Below are positions 1 through 10,560 of a stretch of DNA of 64,000 nucleotides, in pieces (position 1 is the stretch's first letter; each line of letters starts with the position of its first letter). The DNA lies in the NCBI GenBank assembly GCA_029851415.1, contig CM056741.1, positions 82,539,282 through 82,603,281 of the forward strand, in the 5' to 3' direction. Source of the stretch: Eretmocerus hayati. Its lineage: Eukaryota; Arthropoda; Insecta; Hymenoptera; Aphelinidae. The notes beneath the pieces are model-generated. The model saw only the letters and a list, made by a program, of their open reading frames with translations. It was not told where the DNA came from and ran no database searches. The position numbers and the translations under genes are program-made.

Positions 1-269
1 TTCCTTCCCCACAATGGTGAATCTTCTGCCTTTGGGTCCAGCTCTATGCTCTCAATACCATTTTCAATCGGAAGCTGGGTCAATTACCTTCCAAGAAACC
101 TATTGCCAAAGTCGATTCCGTCGAATGATGTGGTACGCAACTGCCAAAGAGTTCTTGAAGTTATGCAAAAACTACGTAGGGCTCCCAGATTTCATTCTTG
201 ACATTCTTGTTTTGATTCGAGTGGCTACAAATCAACCCCTAGAGCATCAAACAGATTTTTACAATAGGT
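1..269. other. Left-edge flank, unassigned
   Basis: An open frame of 87 codons runs on the plus strand (14-277) and ends at the edge of the foldback element. Its residues about 40-80 (GLPDFILDILVLIR, then a charged stretch) faintly recall the C-terminal tail of non-LTR retrotransposon ORF2, but no diagnostic motif is visible and I do not assign it. Confidence 0.25.
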
Positions 270-3200
270 CATTTTAAGGGGAAGGAGTATGCACACTTTG
301 TATGGGAGAATGGCCCATGAGCAGTAACCTCTAATTCTTTTTGCATCATGTAGAGCGGGCCGCTAGCAATAACGAGGGCCTGTTTTGGGAGGTGTCACTA
401 CTGAGGAACTTTGTAGAATCGGGAAAATGCTTAGGGGTAGTTTTCTTTGCAGAACGAACCTAGCTAATAGAAAAACGTCGAAACTGAACAAATCCACGAT
501 CCGAACATGACGAATGAGGCCTCAAACGATTCGTCTTGATGAGGAGCTTCGTGGGCGTATGGGTTGAAACCAGCGCAATGAAAGACACGTCCGTGGAGAG
601 TGTTTGTATTGACTTTGGGAGTAACAACCCATAAGATTCCAGACTGATTCATCGGTAAAACTAATACTTGCACGGTGGGACCTAGATTTTTTTGGGTCCA
701 TTTCGTAGACATATTCCGCCCACGGGGTAATGACCTACTCGGAGACCAGCGCCGGTTTTGGAGGGAGATAGATCGCCGAAGAACCATTCCCAGTATTGAC
801 ATACGAGTTTAGTCAGACACAGATACCAAAGGATGATAGGTGGTATCCCAAGAGTTTGCAAGATTCCATTGCGACGGGGGCATGCTCATTTTGGAGCTTG
901 AAAACAGTAGCGAGTGTATGTATCTTGAGAATATCAGCGCTGAGTGGCCAACGAGAGGTATCGCTCGGAATGCAAGTGACCTTGAAAAACAACCCTTATC
1001 GATATTTCGACACTTTCCCAGATATACAACGAATGCACGATCGGTTCTCGGATTTGATGGGACCAGTTTGTAGATATCGATGAGGCAGAGCCAATAGACC
1101 CATCCGTATATCAGCGCGGGGCAAAGATCCGACAGTTGGAGGAAAATATGTATTTCAGTAGTAACAGACGGATTGGGTCAGACATACGACTTGGAGAGAG
1201 TATTTGAAATTACAAGAGTTTGCACGATGCGATTGAGACGGGCGAGAGCTCATTTTGTAGCTCGACAACTTTAGCAAGTGTGGGTATTCTCGAAAAATCA
1301 GCGCTGAGTCACCAAGGTGATGTATCTCTAGGAATGTATGTGATTGAGAAGCTACCCCTATCCAGATTTCGACATTCTTCCTCGTATTGAATGAATGCAC
1401 GATCGGATCTCGGATTCTGTGGAACCAGTTTGTAGATATCAATGGAGCGGAGCCAATGGACTCATCAGGATTTCAGCGCAGGGCAGAGTTCCGAAGGGGG
1501 GAAGACAATATGGCGTTCAGTAGTCACAGACGAATTGAGTAAGACAAACAAACCTAGGGGGAGTGATTGGAATTACAAGAGTTTGCACGATGCGTATGAG
1601 ATGGGCGAGAGCTTTTTCTATAGCTCGATAACAGTAGAAATTGTATATATCCTGAGAATATTAGTGCTGAGTTGCCAAACAGAAGCATCTCTCGGCATAT
1701 GAGTGATCTGGACAGACCACCCTTATTGATGTTCCGACTTGATTGATATTTAATATTGATATTATTATTGATAATATTGATATTCAAATAGGGGTTGTTT
1801 GAATACCAGTGTATTCAAGCCCGGGAGTCGAGAGCGAGCGAGCAGTTAAAATGAAAAGAGACCAAACCAAAATCATGTCAGGTGTCAATTGAGCACCAAT
1901 CATATTTAAGTTCCCCGAACAGCCGATCTCAACGGCTCTCTTTGTCACTGCCCTCTCGCGCTCTCCTTGCGGGCCAGTACAGTTCAGTTGCGCGAGGATC
2001 GTCGTGCGGACAGCTCTTATTGTCCGCACTGAGTCTAATTACGCGCGCTTTGCGCTCGCGCCGGTGCCTCCTTTTTTTATTCACTCCTTTTTTCACCTGA
2101 CTATTCTATTTTCAACCAGTGTATCACACTTTTTCAGTCATTAAAGATTCATTCTATGAATCTAGTGTGTTGTACTTTCACCTCCCGAATCCAGAAAAAT
2201 ACCAAACCGTTTCCACTCCCATTTGACCAGCTCAAGAGCTCATGCTCCAACAGGGGTGGTTGCTCAATCATATACGTTTCTAGAGAAACGTCACCTCAGT
2301 TACTGAGCGTCGATGTTCCGAGAATACGTACACCTGCTACAGTTGCCGAGCTACAGAATGAGCTCTCGTCCGTCTCAATCGCATCGTGCCAACTCTCGTA
2401 ATCTCAAATACTCTCCCCAGGTCGTACGTCTGACCCAATTCATCTGGTACTAATCGAAGCCATATTCCCTCCCTCGCATCGGATTTCCACCCCGCGCTGA
2501 TATCCCGATGGATCCATAGGCTCTACTTCATTGATATGTACAGACTGGTTCCATGTAAACCGAGACCCGATCGTGCATTCGATGAATATCAGGGAAAATG
2601 TCGAAATATTGATAAGGGTGGTTTTTTGAGGTCACTTACATGCCGAGGGAACCCTCTTGTTGGCAACTCAGCGCTGATATTCTCAATATACATACACTTT
2701 CTACTGTTACCGAGCTACAAAATGAGCTCTCGCCCATCTCAATCGCATCGTGCTAACTCTTGTGATTTCAATCACTCCCCCCACGTTTGTAAGTCGGACC
2801 CAATTCGTCTGTTACTACGAAAAGCCATATTCTCCTTCTCCCTTCGGATCTTTGCTCTGCGCTGATAACCTGATGGGTTCATAGGCTCCGCCTCATTGAT
2901 ACCTAAAAAATTGGTACCACGAAATCCGAGATCCGATCATGCATTCCTTTGATAAATGGAGAAATGTCGAAATCTGAATAGGGGTGGATGCTCAATCACA
3001 TACATTCCGAGAGATACATCACCTTGGTGACTCAGAGCTGATATTCCGAGAATACGTACACTTGCTACAGTTGTTGAGCTACGAAATGAGCTGTCACCCG
3101 TCTCAATCGCATCGTGCAAACTCCTGTAATCTCAAATACTTTCCCAAGGTCCTCCAACCGTCGAATCTCTGCCCCGCGCTGATATTCAGATGGATCCGTT

Positions 3201-3950
3201 GGCTCCGCCTCGTCAATATCTACAACCTGGTACCATGAAATCCGAGAACCAATCGTGCATTTGTTGTATATCTGGGAAAATAACGAAATATCAATAGGGG
3301 TGGTTTTCCAAGATCACTCACATTCCGAGGGATACCTCTCGTTGGTAACTCAGCGCTGATATTCTCAGGATACAAACATTTGCTACTGTTGTCGAGCTAC
3401 GGAATGAGCCCGCCCCCGTCGCGATCGCATTGTGCAAACTCTTGGGATCCGTCTTGTGGGCTTGTCTCCGAGTAGGTCATAACCCCGTGTCCAGATTATA
3501 TCTACGAAATGGAACCAAAAAAATCCAGATCCCATTCTGCAAGTCTTAGTCCTACCAATGAAAAGGTCTGGAATCTTAGGGGTTGATACTTCCAAAGTCG
3601 ATACAAACACTCTTCACGCTCGTGTCTTCCATTACGCTGGTATCAACCTATCTACCCACGAAGCTCCTCATCAAGACGAATCGATCGGGGCCTCATTTGA
3701 CATGATCGGATCGTGCATTTGTTCAGTTTCGACGTTTTTCCATTGGCTAGATCGTTTTTTCGATTGGCTCGTTCTGCGAGTAAAACTCCCCCTAAGCATT
3801 CCCCCGAAATTAGAAAGTTCCCTAGTAGTGACACTTTCCAAAACAGGCCCCCGTTGTTGCCAGCGGCCCACTCTACATGGTGCAAAAAGAATTTGAGGTT
3901 ACCGCTCTTGGGCCATTTTCCCATACAAATCGTGCATCCTCCTTTGACAT
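270..3950. mobile_element. Foldback element with subrepeat-bearing arms
   Basis: The left part (about 270-1740) and right part (about 2231-3950) are inverted copies of each other. The outer segments match best: 464-740 reads as the complement of about 3450-3760, and the outermost 290-440 matches 3780-3935. Toward the centre each arm consists of a ~360-bp unit repeated in tandem. Landmarks (GCGCTGA and relatives) lie near 940, 1300 and 1661 on the left and near 2305, 2669, 3034 and 3352 in inverted orientation on the right. This is the architecture of foldback elements. No transposase is encoded. The many open frames in the arms mirror one another and are not genes. No target duplication could be identified. 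Confidence 0.75.
1741..2230. other. Non-repeated centre of the foldback element
   Basis: The loop between the arms begins with an AT-only run of TTGATATTATTA-like repeats (about 1738-1790). It then becomes clearly GC-richer at about 1925-2075, with several CGCG-type steps and a perfect 9-bp stem (2004-2012 with 2021-2029, 8-nt loop). It is the only part of the element not present twice. It could be a promoter-like core, but I see no convincing TATA box or frame. Confidence 0.4.
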
Positions 3951-4050
3951 CATCCGCATAAATTAGAAACTGAAACTGTGGCATATTGATCATTTTTCCA
4001 ATATCATCCATGAAAGAAATGAACAGAACATGATTTCAGCTCACATCTGG
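3940..4050 (-). pseudogene. Non-LTR retrotransposon reverse-transcriptase fragment
   Basis: Read on the minus strand, this short stretch has the order of the catalytic core of a LINE reverse transcriptase: a decayed PQGS..GP.LF-like segment containing an in-frame TGA, a hydrophobic FISFMDDIGK segment where relatives have FINDI, then LIYADD, the metal-binding Y-x-DD box, followed by VKG. The similarity stops exactly where the foldback arm begins, so the fragment was probably truncated by that insertion or carried with it. Jockey/CR1-type elements have this spacing, but about 35 codons cannot settle the clade. It cannot be functional. Confidence 0.6.
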
Positions 4051-5036
4051 TTGCAAATATTCGACGCCTAGGCCCACTTTCACCACAAAAGAGCTATCGT
4101 CGGGTTAGCTACCCGGAAGATAGCTTACCGGGCGGATGAAATTCGCCTGATAAGTGATTCGTCTTTCACTAGGCCCAATGCCGGATAAGCTATCGTCAGT
4201 TAGCTAACCAGGTGGTGTGGAGCGGCGTTGCCCTATCCCGAAAATCTGCATATACACTCCCATAGAGTAGAACGCCGTCTCTGCTTGAGAGGAGTTTAGT
4301 GCCCATGTACAGATAACTTGAGGGTGAAGCATGTGTTACGTGTATAACCTCAAACGTGAAGTCAACGCTGCAATAACAAATTATTTTTGTTGCTGATGAA
4401 TGTTTGTCTGCTTGGGATCTACGTTTCCCCAGTGGGTCGAATCAGAATCCTCATGAATGAACTCATCAACACACTGATTAATGATGAGTACTGATGTGTA
4501 CTAATAGTAATCATACATAGACTACTCATTATAAACATCACAAATGATGAGTGATTTTTATTATTATGGTGGAGTGATTTTGTCATGAGATCAGTGCCTG
4601 AAGTCTCAAAAAGTCAGTTTTTATCCGACACTTCAATACATCACCGTCTATTTCCATTCGTGGATAAAAATTTGGTGATAATGCTATATCAACTATTGAT
4701 CAATCATTCATGAGTTATTTTCATCATACATAGTGAACGATAATTGATACATGAGCTCATGAGGATACTCTTAACTATTGCTTTGATTACTAAAGTAGTT
4801 TGAAAACATTTCAGACTTCCATCAGTTTCAAGCAATATTTCGACATGAAATTGAAAATAATTCTCATTCGAATTTGAATTTCGGAATCAACAATTCAAGA
4901 AGCCGTAGTTGATAATATCAATACCGGAAAAACATCCTGACTTCGAATTTTGGTCTGATCCATTGCAAAGAGCAGATGAGGTAAACACTCCGGTAAATAC
5001 TCAACTGACCAAAGTCCGGGCAGTTGAACTTACCTG
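4051..5036. other. Gene-free stretch with small inverted repeats
   Basis: No coding signal is visible. At about 4090-4210 the sequence AGCTATCGTC.GTTAGCTA occurs twice directly, and GATAGCTTACCGG faces CCGGATAAGCTATC in inverted order, suggesting a small miniature element. Positions 4440-4790 are AT-rich and made of shuffled TGATGA/TCATCA words. Nothing else stands out up to the LTR. Confidence 0.4.
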
Positions 5037-5188
5037 TGTTACAGCTCATACCTGGCTGTAACGGCTACCGCATGAAGACGACCGACCTCGAGCGAGAGGC
5101 AGGCAGAAGCCTCGAGCCACTGCAAGCTCTAACCTGTTCAACCCCTCTCTTGGAAGAGGATGAAGAGAAGTCTTAGCCAGGAAAAGAG

Positions 5189-5194
5189 TATAAA
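5189..5194 (+). promoter_or_regulatory. LTR TATA box
   Basis: TATAAA lies within the LTR, 145 bases upstream of its AATAAA signal, so transcription would start at about 5215-5225 and run toward the gag-like frame. Confidence 0.7.
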
Positions 5195-5333
5195 TACAGA
5201 GGGATTCTGCCAGAAGGAGCTTCTAGATTCACAGTCGCAGAGTCGACATCTCGAGTACCAGCAGCCGTGGGTGGCCTCATAGATATTTCTAGAGTCTTAG
5301 AGTTAGTCTCTCTCGGGTTTTATACTTATTCCG

Positions 5334-5339
5334 AATAAA
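5334..5339 (+). promoter_or_regulatory. LTR polyadenylation signal
   Basis: AATAAA in the distal LTR, at the expected place for the R/U5 boundary of an LTR retroelement. Confidence 0.6.
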
Positions 5340-5454
5340 CATCGACAAAGCTAAACCACCGTTTGTTTATTATTGGCTGTGCCTTCACCCGTCTTCTGAG
5401 TCTTATAACCCAGCGGATAAACAGATTTCAAGGACCCTCCAATCGTAACAAAAC

Positions 5455-5472
5455 TGGTGCATCGGCCGGGAA
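5455..5472 (+). other. Primer-binding site for tRNA-Gly
   Basis: The 18 nt TGGTGCATCGGCCGGGAA start 4 nt after the LTR end and are complementary to the 3' end of animal tRNA-Gly (acceptor stem plus CCA, ...TTCCCGGCCGATGCACCA). The match runs over all 18 nt as I recall that tRNA. This fixes the LTR boundary, the plus-strand orientation of the element and its replication primer. Confidence 0.85.
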
Positions 5473-6044
5473 CCTATTCGAAGGTTACAGATAATCATAA
5501 CGCGTCAACCGCGCCGCGTTTTATACATTGAATAGCAGCAGGCTACAGATTCCACGGAAGGATCCGAGAGGATGTTCATGCAGATCTTCCCGATTTTCAT
5601 TCTCGCAGCTACAGGGTGAGTAATTTTTTATTATATCCAACTATACGTCCCCCGTGGGGAGAGTCGCGAGGCAAGGACTCTTTTTCGGGATTACTAGATT
5701 ATGGACTGAAGCTTCTCTTCGTTCAATAGTTACCTCAAACTTATCACGCGAATAGTGAATCGGTATCATTTGAATCGATTCTGAGTCTTGATTCTATAGA
5801 AAATAGGTTCATGAACAATAAGGTACTGTTGACTCATTTTCTTGCGAATAGCAAATCGAGTGTCCGTTTTTACAAAAGATTACATCACGTAAGCTGATAA
5901 TTTGTGAGTATTCGCTCAACCAACATTGAGAACTTTGAATCCACTCGTCATCTGTCACCTGTCTCTCGCCTGTGCATTCTGGGACTAGCACAAGAGAAAC
6001 TAGCCGCCATACAGTTGAATAGATTCATAAGCAAGCGTGACACA

Positions 6045-7736
6045 ATGGCGAAAAGCCGTAAGAATGATGACCGACCTCCAGTATCTGCCGAAAACGTAAC
6101 GAGCAGCGTTGCTGAGGAGCTGAATCCCGACCAGCAGGGAGCTACGGGGGGCGAACCTGAACCGGAAGAACATGAAATTCTCGATATCTCTCAGCTGAAA
6201 TTACGCTATTATGACGGGATGGCGAGAGGCGACGAGAGAGCGCGCACTGCTTACTTTGCGCTCTGTCTGCTGATCTGGGACTCGAAAAACCCGGCGGAAT
6301 GCATATGGAACTGGCGATACGAGATCTGAGCCGAACTCTTTCTACCCTCCCAGTTTCTTTCGGAAAAAGAAGTAACGCTCTTAGAATCATTGAAACTCTA
6401 CTTGGAAAAACAGCAAGTTGCAACGGGGACACAACCCAAAACACCTATGCCTACGTCTAACGTCTTTTTTGAAGAATACAAACGATTCAAAACGTCGCAG
6501 ATGAACGCAGAGTCCTCGCGTTTTGACGATCAAACCACAGAAAGAGTCAAACCAGTCCGACGATGGCTGTCATTCGATGATAGCCCTGACATATGGACAA
6601 ACCACCCGATGAAAACAGGGGCTACGATTATTGGGGGAGCTTCATGGTCCAATAACCGAACCATGGATGGCGCGGGCCGAGACAAGACGACGCGAGTACA
6701 ATTCAAAGATCAGGATCTTGGCTGCCACCCTCTGATGGGCGAAAGACTACCTTCGGAGAAGAATCAATCGTGGAGCTCTCAATACCAACCGCAAGGTATG
6801 GAAGGAGAGCGCCACACTCTGGCTTTCCGACCTTTCGGATGGAAAGGACAACCTGAAAATGTCCAACAGTTGGACCCCCTCCTTCGGAACTTGAATGCAA
6901 TAGAATTGGGGACTAATGATCAGAATCGTAGCCACCGATCCAACGATCAGGATGCTCAGTTCTGTAAAGAACCCAATTCCACCCGACTCCAAGAACAGGA
7001 TCTAAGAGGTATGGATTCTCAAGCAATTAGCCGGAGTCAGATCTTTGCTGAGTGAAACTCAGCACGAGCCAATCAAAATGAGGGCATGCGTTCACATGTC
7101 CATCAAGAAAATCGGAGGGACGACCAATTTCAAGGACAGAAAGGATATAATTCCGATCATTCTAGTCAAATCGGTCCGCAGGAGACTATTGGACGACGTG
7201 TTAGAGGACAGAGGCTCCAAGACAATCAGCTGACGTTCACTTGTCACACCCATGTATGTCGCGCAGAAGCCAATTCGAACGGCCCAAAATATAACAACGC
7301 AGCCAAGGCGAGTCGAATCGATAATAGAATCAACAGGCCATGTTGCTCGAATCATGAACCGGCTCCTCAAGAACCAAAGGAGTATTATGAGACTGATGAC
7401 GACTTTCCCGACACCCTGGCGACGGTGCTCCTGTCAGGCGAGAATGATACTGTTGAAAAGTTTGGAACGAACACGGATGCGCAAATACGCCATTCTAGGG
7501 CGCGAAATGTAGTTGATGCATACGGTTGCGATCGAAAATACGGATCAAAATTCCGTCTTCCATTACATCAGGCATTGAATCAGATTATGCCATGCGATGG
7601 TAATCCGGATATGTTAGCATCATTATGTAAATCGGTTCGATACATAGTCAATAAATATGGACCAGACGCTGAGCCCTGGATTCTCTCGGTACTCGCGAGT
7701 AAACTCAACGGCAGAGCAGCTGAATCGTACGGTTAG
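6045..7736 (+). pseudogene. gag-like frame of an LTR retroelement, broken by two TGA codons
   Basis: From an ATG in good context (ACAATGG, 6045) a single frame of 564 codons, counting the terminator, runs to TAG at 7734-7736. It is interrupted only by TGA at 6327-6329 and TGA at 7053-7055, and both sides of each stop remain in the same frame. The first ~60 residues are basic then acidic, the middle (about residues 130-440) is low-complexity and rich in polar residues, and the last ~80 residues (LHQALNQIMPCDGN through ILSVLASKLNGRAAESYG) look like the start of a Ty3/gypsy-type capsid: helical, ending in the L.G.A pattern. The frame lies 570 bp after the primer site, as expected for gag. No protease, reverse transcriptase, integrase or envelope frame follows. 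CGA-to-TGA decay is a simple explanation for the stops. The product would be the structural core protein. Confidence 0.6.
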
Positions 7737-8394
7737 AGACCGAAGGGATCTGTATTAGTAGGGATAGAATGACGGAAGTGGTTGGAACCCACGGAGCTCT
7801 GCATTTAAGGGGGGTGATAGCTATTAGAATTGACTTTTATTTTGAGGTTGTAAGAGCTCATAGGTATCCTTAGATAATGATTCGTAAACTTGGGGAATTT
7901 TTGAATGGTTAAGAGCCTTTTCGAAGCTCTTTGAAGCCTTTTTGAACGGCCTGTTTGAAGCCTTTGAAATTATTTAATGGACTGAATTAAGCACAGGTCA
8001 AAGTACTCATTATTGAGGAGAGCCACTTGAATTCAGAACTCACACAAAATCATTCTTGCAGTATGAGTCACGCGTGACTAGTATTATCCAGACATTGCAA
8101 GAAAAGTCATTCAATGTCACGTAATTCAACGGCTAGAACACGATTACCACCGAAATTGCCTTCTTGGGTCGTGAGCTAAGACGGAATGAATATTTTTATG
8201 GGGTCAAAGAAGAAAGGAAATAGTGAATGACCACCCGTTTGCATAGAGACAATCTCAAATATACAATACGAGCGAACATGCGTACAGGATCGAAAGTGTT
8301 GGATGCTTTTATAGGAAGAAAATAATTTGAAAAGTAGGAATTTCTTACTGTAACGTACGCGATTAGCGAAATATTTGTTACTGGTTATAGATCT
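7737..8394. other. Decayed interior of the LTR element
   Basis: The gag frame closes with TAG, TGA and TAA in short succession (7734-7803). Up to about 8160 the DNA is AT-rich with a short run of TTTGAAGCC-like words at 7920-7965. No protein similarity is visible. Confidence 0.4.
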
Positions 8395-8700
8395 GTGCAA
8401 CTATCTGGCCTTGTCATCGGAGACACAACATACCCGGAAATCTTGAAGCCCAATATTACTACGGCGCTAAATTTCTTGAGAGACATTATAATCAATCGGA
8501 GATTTGACTCAATAGGAAATAAATCGCACAAAAAAAAGAAACAATTATCAATGGATTTCGTAACTCATGTGAGGGAATACACGAAGCTCAATCTGCAAAG
8601 GTTCATGGAATTATGTTATCGTCAACGAGAGAAAGATGAATGCATGACGAAGTCACACGGCTCGGGCTATGGGAACAGCTTTTTGCTGAGCGAAGACTAG
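8395..8700 (+). pseudogene. Possible second gag-like scrap
   Basis: A frame of about 100 codons contains DFVTHVREYTKLNLQRF followed by a charged helix and a GNSFL segment. This resembles the later capsid part of LTR-element gag proteins, where a helix of the form F...V.E......R precedes a block ending in FL. It is out of frame with the upstream gag-like frame and separated from it by about 650 bp, so if related it is displaced by an indel or insertion. There is no good start codon context and no downstream pol. Confidence 0.3.
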
Positions 8701-9318
8701 ACTGGATCAATTCTCGAGCATAGAATTTCGATATGACTTTCATCGTGTCGTCAAACACGCGCGTCTCAGAATTACCAAAATGAATATTCTAGTTAATAAT
8801 ACTGAAAAGAAAAAATGAAACGAAAAAAAAAATTCCATTGCAACTTGAGTACTTTTAGAAGGCTACCAACGGACGGAACTAGAAGATGAAGTCGAGAGAA
8901 GAATGATAATCTCTTCCTCTCCAATTTTTGAAGAATCACATTAGTTTTTTGGGTAGGAATTTTTGTCACACTTTAGTACCGACTGAGAGCAAGATCTTTT
9001 CGGAATGAAAATCAAACTCAGCCTTGGACAAACTACCAACGGACGGGACTGCGGAATACTGAATGAAAATTGACATTAGGACATTGTGGAATCACGTGTG
9101 AACTAAGTATTGCCGGACATGGTTCCTTTCCAACTTGAGAGGAAAGATTTCTGTTATACAATTGAAGATGGTGGTCTCAATCAAAGTGAAGACAATAATT
9201 GATTTCAAGGCCTTCTTCTCTCTTCTTTTCGGTCACATAATTGTATTCCATGGATTAGAGGGAAGGCTTAATTGCGAATTTGGAAGGTGAAGCATATTAT
9301 AGTTGATTTCGAATGAGT

Positions 9319-9367
9319 TATGATGTAAGATCACTATTAGTGTTAACGATAGTGATCTTACATCATA
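9319..9367. repeat. Perfect 19-bp inverted repeat (hairpin)
   Basis: Arms 9319-9337 and 9349-9367 are perfectly complementary (core TGATGTAAGATCACTAT) around an 11-nt loop. The size would suit a small structured RNA or a tiny palindromic insertion. There is no T-run terminator and no sign of coding. Confidence 0.8.
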
Positions 9368-9755
9368 TAAGAAAAATAAGTTTAGCAGTTGTTTAATACA
9401 CTAACATCGGTGCCCTCTGCATATGACCTTAGAAGTGACTCAAAAAATTATCGATAAGGAGAATGAATCAAGCAATGAAAAACCTGCAATTTTCAATTGT
9501 ACACGAGCTACATGAGTTATCATTCATATATATAGCATAACATAAAATAAGTGATGAAATGTAAGGAGTGCGCGAGAATTTCGAATCGCTCAGTGTTGCA
9601 ATATACGTCAAGTCTACTGAAGAATTCCAGCACAACTATAAATGAGTCGATGATCCCGCCGAGATTCTAATTCAGGTCGGAAACCACAATAATGGTCATG
9701 ATTTGGACAATCAAAGCCAACGGGCTGATCCAAATAGACCAGCCAATATTTACAA

Positions 9756-9806
9756 CTAGCACAATATATTTTTCTAGCACAATATATTTTTCTAGCACAA
9801 TATATA
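9756..9806 (+). repeat. Short tandem repeat, 18-bp unit
   Basis: CTAGCACAATATATTTTT is repeated twice exactly and a third time in part. The array is too short to be a satellite; replication slippage is enough to explain it. Confidence 0.85.
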
Positions 9807-10560
9807 TGTTTTGTCTTCCATACAAAAGCCGAATCGTCAAAAACGCAAAGAGTTGAGAGAAGATGCCATGATTTATCGCGCTCAAACGCGAACAGGTCTC
9901 CATGTGCACTGACAAGATAACGCACTTGGGAACGAAACACGAGTTCGAACTGGAGTCGTATAGCGTGAATTGGGCGAATAGCCTGCACGAATGGAACTCA
10001 GACCGACGCCATCATGATTAGGTGCATCCCAAAACAGCGACCTGTTGCGCAGCTTCTCTGTGAGACCGTAAGAAGAAGGAACGGGAAAAACGTCAGAAAA
10101 ATGAAAGTTTTTTTCCATAAAATATTATTGTAACGTCCATGCTTTTCGAAGGCTGTCAACGGACGACGTTGATACTGAGATTTCTAATACCTTTGGTCAA
10201 ACTGAGAAATTTTCTCATCAAGAGCAATTTATTCACAAAATAATCATCAGTAACAAGCTCACAGCTCACATTGAGAAGAAAATATGAGAGAGCAAGATCC
10301 CTATTCCTGTATCTAGCTCACAGGGTAGCCCTGTTCCACACAGGCTACCAACGGATGACATCAAAAAGCATAGCATTGAAATGTCTATATTCACTTCGAG
10401 CTATTGTACTCGACATAGATTTGGGCAGTGAGATTAGGGGCTTCTCTGACAGTTGATGTATCTTGAAATGGCCACAGGATTTTGTAAAATAAAGAGAGAA
10501 TTCATTTCCTCATGTCAAATCTAGAGGTAGCCCTGTTATACAAATGCTATCAACGGACAG

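Larger units (their letters stand above)
5037..5450 (+). mobile_element. Long terminal repeat of an LTR retroelement
   Basis: The segment begins TGTTAC and ends GTAACA, a perfect 6-bp terminal inverted repeat with the TG...CA rule of LTRs. It contains a TATA box (TATAAA, 5189-5194) and a polyadenylation signal (AATAAA, 5334-5339) in the right order, so U3, R and U5 can be placed approximately. It is followed after 4 nt by a primer-binding site. No second copy of this LTR is present in the window, so the element is incomplete or its 3' end lies elsewhere. Confidence 0.85.
8701..10560. repeat. Region with a recurring CCAACGGAC motif
   Basis: The core GCTACCAACGGACG or a close variant occurs five times in the same orientation: 8861-8876, 9031-9046, 10151-10165, 10343-10356 and 10545-10559. 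The surroundings of some copies also agree: CTTTT.GAAGGCT before copies 1 and 3, and GTAGCCCTGTT before copies 4 and 5. Spacings of 170, 192 and 202 suggest remnants of a tandem array with a unit near 190 bp, with 1.1 kb inserted in the middle. No gene is visible. Confidence 0.55.
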
